Origin: Aminobacter carboxidus
GTDB lineage: Bacteria > Pseudomonadota > Alphaproteobacteria > Rhizobiales > Rhizobiaceae
Reading direction: 5' to 3'
DNA length: 64,000 bases
NCBI RefSeq assembly: GCF_014863355.1
Contig: NZ_JACZEP010000004.1
Location: forward strand, 310,001-374,000
Shown here: in pieces, positions 57,465 to 64,000 of the stretch
Position numbering within the stretch: the first letter of the stretch is position 1
Layout: every line of letters starts with the position of its first letter
The notes under the pieces: generated by a model
Seen by the model: the letters and a program-made list of their open reading frames with translations, nothing else
Databases searched by the model: none
Told to the model about the DNA's origin: nothing
Made by a program: the position numbers and the translations under genes

Positions 57465-58544
57465 TCACCTCAGCATGCGCGAAATCAGCTGCGCCGTATA
57501 GTCGACCATCGGCACGATGCGGGCATAGTTGAGCCGGGTCGGCCCGATGACGCCGAGGGCGCCGACGACGCGGGCATCCTTGTCGCGATAAGGCGCGACA
57601 ACGAGCGACGAGCCGGAGAGCGAAAACAGCCGGTTTTCCGAGCCGATGAAGATGCGCACGCCCGAGCCTTCCTCGGCGAGGTCGAGCAGCTGGATCAGCC
57701 CGTCCTGGGTTTCCATGTCCTCGAACAGGTGCTTGAGCAGTTCGATGTCGGCCTGGGCTGTGACGTTTTCGAGCAGGTTGGCACGGCCACGCACGATGAG
57801 GCGCGACGGCAGGCCGCTCTCCGCACCGGCCCAGACGGCAAGACCCTTTTCGACAAGGTCCTGCGACAGCGTGTCGAGGGCGGCCTTGGTCTCGTCCTTG
57901 ATGCGGGCGATCTCTATCCGGGCCTCGGCCAGGGTGCGGCCGCGTATATGGGCGTTGAGGAAGTTGGACGCCTCGTGCAGTTGGGAGACGGTGACGCCGA
58001 GCGGCAGCTCGACGACACGGTTTTCGACGTCGCCGTTTTGCGACACCAGCACGGCCAGCGCCTTGGTCGGTTCGAGCTGGATGAACTCGATGTGCTTGAG
58101 CGCGACCTCGTTCTTGGCGGCGAGCACCAGGCCGGCACCGCGCGACATGCCCGACAGCATCTGGCTTGCCTCGGTCAGCATGTGCTCCAGCGTGGCGCCC
58201 TCGCCCGAAGCTTTGACCTGGGCCTCGATGACGCGGCGCTCGTCGTCGGACAGGTCGCCCAGCTCCATGAAGGCGTCGACGAAAAAGCGCAGGCCCTTCT
58301 GCGTCGGCAGGCGGCCGGCGGAGATGTGCGGAGCATAGACGAGGCCGAGATGCTCGAGGTCGCTCATCACGTTGCGCACTGTCGCCGGCGACAGCGACGA
58401 AGGCAGCATGCGCGACAAGTTGCGCGACCCCACCGGCTCACCATCCCTGAGGTAGGAATCGACGATGCGCCGGAAGATGTCGCGTGAGCGCATGTCGAGC
58501 GATTGCAGGCTGGGATCGGGCACCGCTTTGGTCATCTGCTTCAT
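57465..58544 (-). CDS. hrcA: Heat-inducible transcription repressor HrcA
   Basis: HrcA represses groESL and dnaK operons by binding CIRCE sites. About 359 residues. The N-terminal winged helix ([20 protein letters not shown], then [20 protein letters not shown] and [10 protein letters not shown]) and the C-terminal GAF-like dimer domain are complete. The frame is open to 59075, but the upstream part is antisense to rph. Start at ATG 58544 or 58535. No CIRCE element was found here. Confidence 0.93.
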   Translation of the reverse strand: MKQMTKAVPDPSLQSLDMRSRDIFRRIVDSYLRDGEPVGSRNLSRMLPSSLSPATVRNVMSDLEHLGLVYAPHISAGRLPTQKGLRFFVDAFMELGDLSDDERRVIEAQVKASGEGATLEHMLTEASQMLSGMSRGAGLVLAAKNEVALKHIEFIQLEPTKALAVLVSQNGDVENRVVELPLGVTVSQLHEASNFLNAHIRGRTLAEARIEIARIKDETKAALDTLSQDLVEKGLAVWAGAESGLPSRLIVRGRANLLENVTAQADIELLKHLFEDMETQDGLIQLLDLAEEGSGVRIFIGSENRLFSLSGSSLVVAPYRDKDARVVGALGVIGPTRLNYARIVPMVDYTAQLISRMLR

Positions 58545-58683
58545 GGTCTCCGTCCAAAATGATATAGACCCCCGCAGCGCGAACACAACTGCTCCTGCAG
58601 CGGAACCGGTTTTCCTTTGCGCTGGTCCGGCCATGGAGCTACAAGCCGGCAACAATTCCGATTTCGCTATAGAAAGTAGCCGT

Positions 58684-59400
58684 ATGCGCCCCTCCAAACG
58701 CCAATTCGACGAAATGCGCGCCATCTCCTTCGAGCGCAACGTGTCCAAGCATGCCGAAGGTTCGTGCCTGGTGAAGTTCGGCGACACCCATGTGCTGTGC
58801 ACCGCAAGCCTGGAAGAGAAGGTGCCGGGCTGGATGCGCAACTCCGGCAAGGGCTGGGTGACGGCTGAATACGGCATGCTGCCGCGCTCGACCGGCGAAC
58901 GCATGCGCCGCGAAGCCTCTTCCGGCAAGCAGGGCGGACGCACGCTGGAGATCCAGCGCCTGATCGGCCGCTCATTGCGCGCCGTCGTCGACATGGGCGC
59001 GCTCGGCGAACGCCAGATCACTGTCGACTGCGACGTCATCCAGGCCGATGGCGGCACCCGCACGGCCTCGATCACCGGCGCCTGGATCGCGCTTTACGAC
59101 TGCCTGCGCTGGATGGAAGCACGCCAGATGGTCAGCGTCGACAAGGTGCTGAAGGACCATGTCGCGGCGATTTCCTGCGGCATCCATGACGGCCAGCCGG
59201 TCATCGACCTCGACTATCTCGAGGATTCCTCGGCCGGCACCGACGCCAATTTCGTCATGACCGGCAAGGGCGGCATCGTCGAGATCCAGGGCACCGCCGA
59301 AGGCACCCCGTTCTCCGAAGAAGAGTTCCTGCAGCTGATGGGCCTCGCCCGCAAGGGCATCACCCGTCTGGTCGACCTGCAGAAGATGGCGGTGGGCTGA
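58684..59400 (+). CDS. rph: Ribonuclease PH
   Basis: RNase PH trims tRNA 3' ends by phosphorolysis. 238 residues: [40 protein letters not shown], the phosphate-binding [20 protein letters not shown] and [19 protein letters not shown] are all typical. Divergent from hrcA, a common alphaproteobacterial arrangement. Confidence 0.96.
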   Translation: MRPSKRQFDEMRAISFERNVSKHAEGSCLVKFGDTHVLCTASLEEKVPGWMRNSGKGWVTAEYGMLPRSTGERMRREASSGKQGGRTLEIQRLIGRSLRAVVDMGALGERQITVDCDVIQADGGTRTASITGAWIALYDCLRWMEARQMVSVDKVLKDHVAAISCGIHDGQPVIDLDYLEDSSAGTDANFVMTGKGGIVEIQGTAEGTPFSEEEFLQLMGLARKGITRLVDLQKMAVG

Positions 59401-59410
59401 GGCATAAGCC

Positions 59411-59821
59411 ATGCGGCCGTCGGCGATCCTCGAATCCGCGCTCTACGTTACCGACCTCGACACTGCCGAGGCGTTCTACGGCGGGGTGATGGGGCTCGAA
59501 AGGATCGCCAAGGTGCCGGGGCGGCATGTGTTCTTCCGCTGCGGCCAGGGCGTGTTGCTGCTGTTCAACGCGGACGCGACGCGCCAGCCACTGAGGCCCG
59601 ATGCCAGGCTGCCGGTGCCGCCGCATGGCACGACGGGACCGGGACATCTGTGCTTTTCGGCGACCGCCGAAGAAGTCGAGCAATGGAAGACAAGGCTCGA
59701 AGGCGAAGGCATCGCCATCGAAGCCGATTTCGAATGGCCGAATGGCGGCCGTTCCATCTATTTCCGTGATCCATCAGGCAATTCGCTTGAGATCGCCGAG
59801 CCGAAACTATGGGGCCTTTGA
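59411..59821 (+). CDS. VOC-family (glyoxalase/bleomycin-resistance-like) protein
   Basis: 136 residues: [20 protein letters not shown] at the N-terminus, [20 protein letters not shown] in the middle and the closing metal-ligand strand [23 protein letters not shown] proteins are metal-dependent lyases, dioxygenases or binders; the substrate is unknown. Its stop codon overlaps the rdgB start by one base. Confidence 0.83.
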   Translation: MRPSAILESALYVTDLDTAEAFYGGVMGLERIAKVPGRHVFFRCGQGVLLLFNADATRQPLRPDARLPVPPHGTTGPGHLCFSATAEEVEQWKTRLEGEGIAIEADFEWPNGGRSIYFRDPSGNSLEIAEPKLWGL

Positions 59822-60468
59822 TGCGCAAGCTTGCCGACAACGAGATCGTGATCGCCAGCCACAATGCCGGCAAGCTGCGTGAGTTCGCCGACCTGATGGC
59901 GCCGTTCGGCATCGGCGCCAAGTCGGCCAAGGAATACGGCCTGCCCGAGCCCGACGAGACCGGCACCACCTTCGAGGAGAATGCCTACATCAAGGCGCTG
60001 GCAGCGGCGACCGCGACCGGCCTGCCGGCGATGTCTGACGATTCAGGGCTTGTGGTCGATGCGCTCGACGGCGCGCCGGGCGTCTACACCGCCAACTGGG
60101 CCGAGAAGCCCGACGGCACGCGCGACTTCGCCATGGCGATGCAGCGCACCGAAGACGCCATGCAGGAGCGCGGCGCCAAGGCCGCCGAGCAGCGGACAGG
60201 CCGCTTCGTCGCCGTCATCTGCCTCGCCTGGCCCGACGGGCATGCCGAATATTTCCGCGGCGAGGCCGAGGGCAACCTGGTGTGGCCGCCGCGCGGCGAA
60301 AAGGGTTTTGGCTACGACCCGGTGTTCTTGCCTGAAGGCTTCGACAAGACCTTTGGCGAGATGAGTGCCGAGGAAAAGCACGGCTGGAAGCCGGGACAGG
60401 CCGACGCACTGTCGCACCGGGCGCGCGCCTTCCAGAAATTCGCCCGCGCCATGCTCGGTTCGGCCTGA
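59821..60468 (+). CDS. rdgB: dITP/XTP pyrophosphatase (non-canonical purine NTPase)
   Basis: RdgB removes dITP, XTP and related nucleotides from the pool. About 215 residues. [10 protein letters not shown] (about 13-22), [35 protein letters not shown] and [12 protein letters not shown] are the HAM1 motifs. Start at ATG 59821; 59809 is also possible. It overlaps hemW by one base (TGATG). Confidence 0.95.
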   Translation: MRKLADNEIVIASHNAGKLREFADLMAPFGIGAKSAKEYGLPEPDETGTTFEENAYIKALAAATATGLPAMSDDSGLVVDALDGAPGVYTANWAEKPDGTRDFAMAMQRTEDAMQERGAKAAEQRTGRFVAVICLAWPDGHAEYFRGEAEGNLVWPPRGEKGFGYDPVFLPEGFDKTFGEMSAEEKHGWKPGQADALSHRARAFQKFARAMLGSA

Positions 60469-61634
60469 TGGCATTTGCGTCGCTCAACCGCGACCCAGGC
60501 TTCGGCGTCTATGTCCATTGGCCGTTCTGCGCGGCCAAGTGCCCTTACTGCGACTTCAACAGCCATGTCCGCCACCAGCCGGTAGACCAGGAGCGCTTTG
60601 CCCGCGCCTTTGAAACGGAGCTGGCGACGATGCGCGCGCGCACCGGTCCGCGCGAGGTGACGAGCATCTTCCTTGGCGGCGGCACGCCGTCGCTGATGCG
60701 GCCAGAGACTGTGGGCGCCGTGCTCGAGGCGATCGCCGCCAACTGGTCGGTCGCTGCCAATGCCGAAATCACGCTCGAGGCGAACCCCTCGTCGGTCGAG
60801 GCCGAACGTTTCCGCGGCTACCGCGCGGCGGGCGTCAACCGGGTATCGCTCGGCGTGCAGGCGCTCAACGACCAGGACCTGCGCTTCCTTGGCCGGCTGC
60901 ATAATGTCGAGGAGGCGTTGCACGCCATCGGGCTGGCGCGCGAGATTTTTCCGCGCCTGTCATTCGACCTGATCTATGCCCGGCCGGGCCAGCAGCCCGA
61001 CGCCTGGGCGGCGGAGCTGAAGCAGGCGATCGGCTATGCCGTCGACCATCTGTCGCTGTACCAGCTGACCATCGAGGAAGGCACGCGCTTCTTCCAGCTC
61101 TACAATGCCGGCAAGTTCGAGATCCCCGACGGCGAACATGCCGCCGAGCTGTATTCGATCACGCAAGAGGTGACGGCGGAGCACGGGCTGCCGGCCTACG
61201 AGATTTCCAACCACGCCAGACCAGGTGCTGAGAGCCGGCACAATCTGACCTACTGGCGCTACGGCGAATATGTCGGCGTCGGCCCCGGCGCACATGGCCG
61301 CTTCCTCGAGGAGGGCACGCGCATCGTCACCATCGCCGAGAAGTTGCCGGAGCGCTGGGTGGAGCTGGTCGAGGAGCGCGGCCACGGGGTGGTCGGCGGC
61401 GAGACGCTGAACCGCTCGGAAGAGGCCGACGAGTTCCTGCTGATGGGCCTCCGGCTGGTCGAGGGCATCGACCTCGCCCGCTACGAGCAGCTGTCCGGAA
61501 AGTCGCTGTCGACGGCGAGGCTGTCGATCCTGCAGGACGAAGGGCTGGTGGCGCCGATCGGCAATTCACGCCTGCGCGCCACGCCGGAGGGAATGATCGT
61601 GCTCGATGCGGTCGTCGCCGACCTGGCGCGGTAG
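60468..61634 (+). CDS. hemW: Heme chaperone HemW (radical SAM)
   Basis: 388 residues. The radical-SAM cluster motif CAAKCPYCDF (Cys about 21, 25, 28) and IFLGGGTPSLM (about 66-76) fit HemW, a relative of coproporphyrinogen dehydrogenase (HemN) that binds haem. SRHNLTYWRYGEYVGVGPGA is the HemW-specific segment. HemW lacks the extra Cys needed for CPDH activity, as here. Translationally linked to rdgB. Confidence 0.93.
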   Translation: MAFASLNRDPGFGVYVHWPFCAAKCPYCDFNSHVRHQPVDQERFARAFETELATMRARTGPREVTSIFLGGGTPSLMRPETVGAVLEAIAANWSVAANAEITLEANPSSVEAERFRGYRAAGVNRVSLGVQALNDQDLRFLGRLHNVEEALHAIGLAREIFPRLSFDLIYARPGQQPDAWAAELKQAIGYAVDHLSLYQLTIEEGTRFFQLYNAGKFEIPDGEHAAELYSITQEVTAEHGLPAYEISNHARPGAESRHNLTYWRYGEYVGVGPGAHGRFLEEGTRIVTIAEKLPERWVELVEERGHGVVGGETLNRSEEADEFLLMGLRLVEGIDLARYEQLSGKSLSTARLSILQDEGLVAPIGNSRLRATPEGMIVLDAVVADLAR

Positions 61635-61646
61635 GCCGAGACTGCG

Positions 61647-61967
61647 GTGAAGAACGTGCTCTTCGTCTGCAGCCAGAACAAGTTGCGCAGCCCGACCGCC
61701 GAACAGGTGTTTGCCGGCCGTCGCGACATCGAGGTCGATTCCGCCGGGACCAACAACGACGCCGAGAACCCGCTGACAGCGGAACTGGTGGCCTGGGCCG
61801 ACATCATCTTCGTGATGGAGAGGACCCACCGCGCCAAGCTGCAGAAGAAGTTCGCCGAGGCGCTCACGGCGCGTGTCGTCTGCCTCGACATCCCCGACAA
61901 CTACACCTTCATGGACCCGGCACTGATCGCGCTGCTGGAAGAACGGGTGCCGAAGCACCTGCGCTAG
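61647..61967 (+). CDS. Low-molecular-weight phosphatase family protein
   Basis: 106 residues, starting at a GTG 12 bases after hemW. VLFVCSQNKLRSPTAEQ holds the C-x5-R-S/T loop (Cys about 8, Arg about 14), as in low-molecular-weight protein tyrosine phosphatases and arsenate reductases. It is shorter than the 150-residue norm, and the usual DP acid motif is not clear (FMDPALIAL). Activity uncertain. Confidence 0.75.
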   Translation: MKNVLFVCSQNKLRSPTAEQVFAGRRDIEVDSAGTNNDAENPLTAELVAWADIIFVMERTHRAKLQKKFAEALTARVVCLDIPDNYTFMDPALIALLEERVPKHLR

Positions 61968-61973
61968 TGCCGA

Positions 61974-62456
61974 TCAGGCGCTTCGCTGCATCGAAAACAC
62001 GTTGGTTCCTTCGACATCGTCCTCGATCTTCCGCCAGCCCATGCCTTCGTAGTAGGCAGTCAGGCGTGGCTTGGCACAGAGATAGACGGTCTCGAAACCC
62101 TGCTGGAACGCGGCCTCGGCCCCTGCCCGCACAAGTGCAGCGCCGACGCCTGACTTGCGTGCGGCTTCCTCGACCCACAACGCCGCCACCCACGGCGAAT
62201 ATTGCGGCCGCGATTCAAGATCGCTGTCGATCAGGTGGGCGGTGCCGAGGAAGCTGTCGCCATCATGGGCGACGAGCGCCATGGGCAGTCCGGTCGAGGC
62301 AAAATTCTCGTTCACCAGTCCCTCGATGAAGTCGAGTTCGGTATTGTCTTCGCGCCACCATGCATTCCAGATGCGGTCGGCGACTGTTTCGGCAAATTCA
62401 GGCCGATCGCGAAGATCGGAGATCGAAAATTTCAAGTCTCTGCCGTTCGACATCAT
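61974..62456 (-). CDS. GNAT-family N-acetyltransferase
   Basis: About 160 residues. The acetyl-CoA region is ARKSGVGAALVRAGAEAAFQ with FETVYLCAKPRLTAYYEGMG after it, a typical GNAT fold. Start at ATG 62456 or 62453; the longer frame to 62747 runs antisense to the EamA gene. The substrate is unknown. Confidence 0.8.
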   Translation of the reverse strand: MMSNGRDLKFSISDLRDRPEFAETVADRIWNAWWREDNTELDFIEGLVNENFASTGLPMALVAHDGDSFLGTAHLIDSDLESRPQYSPWVAALWVEEAARKSGVGAALVRAGAEAAFQQGFETVYLCAKPRLTAYYEGMGWRKIEDDVEGTNVFSMQRSA

Positions 62457-62589
62457 GCCTACTGCTATGCTTTCGACTGTCGGAAACGGCGCTGATAAAC
62501 GGCCATTCGAAAGCCAGCAAATCCATTTTACGGAGCCAGACATGAATTCCGCCCTCGCATCCTGACAGTTCTGGGCCATCCTCTCGGAC

Positions 62590-62979
62590 ATGTTCGCGGC
62601 GCTGACGGCGATCTTCGCCAAGGCCGGCATCGAAAACATCAATTCGGATTTCGCCACGCTGATCAGGACGGTGGTGATCCTGCTGGTGCTGGGCCCGATC
62701 ATCGCCGCCACCGGCCAGTTCCAGCCGCTCAGTGAGATCTCGCGCAAGACCTATCTGTTCCTGGTGCTTTCGGGGCTGGCCACGGGGGCGTCGTGGCTGT
62801 GCTACTTCCGCGCGCTGAAGCTCGGAAATGCGGCGCAGGTGGCGCCGATCGACAAGCTAAGCGTCGTTCTTGTCGCGGTGTTTGGCGTCATTTTCCTTGG
62901 CGAGCGACTTAGCACGGCGAACTGGCTCGGCGTCGCGCTGATCGCGGCGGGCGCGGTGCTGGTCGCCACCAGGGCGTGA
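62590..62979 (+). CDS. EamA-domain membrane protein with lost N-terminus
   Basis: 129 residues from ATG 62590: FAALTAIFAKAGIENINSDF, ATLIRTVVILLVLGPIIA, the LCYFRALKLGNAAQVAPIDK stretch and GVIFLGERLSTANWLGVALI fit single-domain EamA transporters. Related proteins start about 16 codons earlier. Here that extension is present in frame from ATG 62542, but codon 8, where Trp is expected, is TGA (62563-62565). The first helix is thus shortened or the gene inactive. Confidence 0.72.
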   Translation: MFAALTAIFAKAGIENINSDFATLIRTVVILLVLGPIIAATGQFQPLSEISRKTYLFLVLSGLATGASWLCYFRALKLGNAAQVAPIDKLSVVLVAVFGVIFLGERLSTANWLGVALIAAGAVLVATRA

Positions 62980-63195
62980 CGGCGGAGCCGCTTTGGTGAC
63001 GGCATCAAGGCGGGAGATGAAGGCGTCGAAACGATGGGGCATGGCCGGTACGATTGCCTCTGTTCACGAATCGCTCTCTTTCCGATCCGCGGCGCGATTT
63101 GCTTCCCGCACTGTGGCAAAGCCATGGCAGAATCGATCACATCCTTTTGCAAGCGCGGCCCTGCCATGCCAATGAGAGGGTGAAAGAGAGGCGGC
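62980..63195. other. Intergenic region upstream of rsmI
   Basis: 216 bases. No gene, clear promoter or repeat could be named in it. Confidence 0.5.
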
Positions 63196-64000
63196 GTGCA
63201 GAACAACGAAAACAAGCGGGTCTATGTCATCGGCCAGACCGAGATCGCGGCGCGGCCGCTTGTGCCGGCGCTGTATCTGGTGGCAACGCCGATCGGCAAT
63301 CTCGGCGACATCACCTTGCGCGCGCTGGAGACGCTGGCTGCGGCCGATCACGTCGCCTGCGAGGATACGCGGGTGACGCGCGTCTTGCTCGATCGCTACG
63401 GCATCCGCCAGCGCCCGACCGCCTATCACGAGCACAATGCCACCGAAGCCGGGCCACGGCTGATCGAGGCGCTGGAGAACGGGCGCAGCGTGGCGCTGGT
63501 GTCGGACGCCGGCACGCCTTTGGTCTCCGATCCGGGTTTTCGCCTCGTCGGACAGGCGCAAGAGCGCGGCATCCGCGTCGTGCCGATCCCCGGCGCGTCG
63601 GCGGTGCTGGCCGCGCTGACCGCCTCGGGGCTGCCGTCGGATGCGTTTTTCTTCGCCGGCTTCCTGCCGGTCAAGGACGGGCAGAAGCGGACGCGACTGG
63701 AAGAGGTGAAAGCCGTGCCGGGCACGCTGATCTTCTTTGAATCGCCGCGCCGGCTCGCCGACACGCTTGAAGCCATGGCCGACGTGCTCGGCGCGCGCCA
63801 GGCGGCGATCGGCCGCGAACTGACCAAGACCTTCGAGGAAATCCGCACCGGCACTTTGGCCGAGCTGGCCGCCCACTATGCCGAGGCTGATACACCCAAG
63901 GGCGAAGTCGTGATCTGCGTGGCACCGCCCGAGGAGCGCACCGAGACGGCCGACGACGTCGACAAGCTCCTGTTGTCGCTGGCCAAGGAGATGCCGGCTT
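63196..64000 (+). CDS. rsmI: 16S rRNA (cytidine-2'-O-)-methyltransferase RsmI, partial at the edge
   Basis: RsmI methylates the 2'-O of C1402 in 16S rRNA. The gene starts at GTG 63196 with GAGAGG upstream and is open to the end of the window, so its C-terminus is missing. Signature parts: LYLVATPIGNLGDITLRALE, CEDTRVTRVLLDRYGI, SDAGTPLVSDPGFRL, VPIPGASAVLAALTASGLPS and FFESPRRLADTLEAM. Confidence 0.94.
   Translation, partial: MQNNENKRVYVIGQTEIAARPLVPALYLVATPIGNLGDITLRALETLAAADHVACEDTRVTRVLLDRYGIRQRPTAYHEHNATEAGPRLIEALENGRSVALVSDAGTPLVSDPGFRLVGQAQERGIRVVPIPGASAVLAALTASGLPSDAFFFAGFLPVKDGQKRTRLEEVKAVPGTLIFFESPRRLADTLEAMADVLGARQAAIGRELTKTFEEIRTGTLAELAAHYAEADTPKGEVVICVAPPEERTETADDVDKLLLSLAKEMPA

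Noticed and set aside
58545-58683. CIRCE element between hrcA and rph
   Set aside because: No TTAGCACTC/GAGTGCTAA pair was seen.
58545-59075. 536-residue extension of hrcA
   Set aside because: It is antisense to rph; the HrcA N-terminus starts at 58544 or 58535.

Overview
The window looks like chromosome from a high-GC alphaproteobacterium of the Hyphomicrobiales (Rhizobiales), most like the Mesorhizobium/Aminobacter/Phyllobacteriaceae group. Reasons: the block trmB-metK-phrR-lnt-corC-ybeY-phoH-miaB-olsA-rimI-tsaB has the order I recall from Sinorhizobium and relatives; there is an MbfA membrane ferritin with an Irr-box-like palindrome, a DUF1127 protein and fused TAXI-TRAP permeases; and several intergenic palindromic repeat families of rhizobial type recur. 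No tRNA, rRNA, integrase, transposase or CRISPR array was recognised.

Layout. 0.27-11.1 kb: core housekeeping genes, all on the minus strand (tRNA/SAM metabolism, lipoprotein acylation, ribosome maturation, tRNA thiomethylation and t6A synthesis). 11.3-17.6 kb: malate synthase G, a hydantoinase/oxoprolinase-type protein, a ferredoxin-CDGSH fusion, a 59-residue lipoprotein and a small conserved protein. 17.6-20.3 kb: an AT-richer two-gene cassette, a reverse transcriptase with a long helical C-terminus facing away from a SLATT-type membrane protein. This is the best candidate here for a little-described system, probably anti-phage. 20.4-25.1 kb: a frameshifted Tat-exported flavoprotein, a secreted protein and lepA. 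25.2-29.1 kb: an ECF sigma factor (SigF type) with its NrsF-like membrane anti-sigma, divergent from a bufferin operon (DUF2282 precursor, MNIO/DUF692 enzyme, DUF2063 partner, DoxX), with a SigF-type promoter in front. 29.2-38.7 kb: GNAT, small secreted and membrane proteins, PhoX, PAP2, an XRE-SulP pair, a short Hsp70 and a LysE exporter. 38.8-45.9 kb: cysK, a TAXI-TRAP operon with DUF1850, an ECF42-type sigma/DGPF pair and a GST. 45.9-50.0 kb: a structured spacer, an ArsR regulator divergent from DUF1127/NIPSNAP/monooxygenase genes, and mbfA. 50.2-57.4 kb: DUF2066, an ABC export operon with a TetR regulator of CecR type, CYTH-CHAD, and a YiiX-like hydrolase. 57.4-64.0 kb: hrcA divergent from rph-VOC-rdgB-hemW-phosphatase, GNAT, an EamA-type gene with an early stop codon, and the start of rsmI running off the edge.

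Gene interplay. Three regulator-target units are readable from sequence: SigF/NrsF with the bufferin operon, Irr-type control of mbfA, and the TetR repressor over its own operon through a perfect palindrome. Several repeat elements sit directly 3' of gene ends and may serve as transcript ends; two run into coding sequence.
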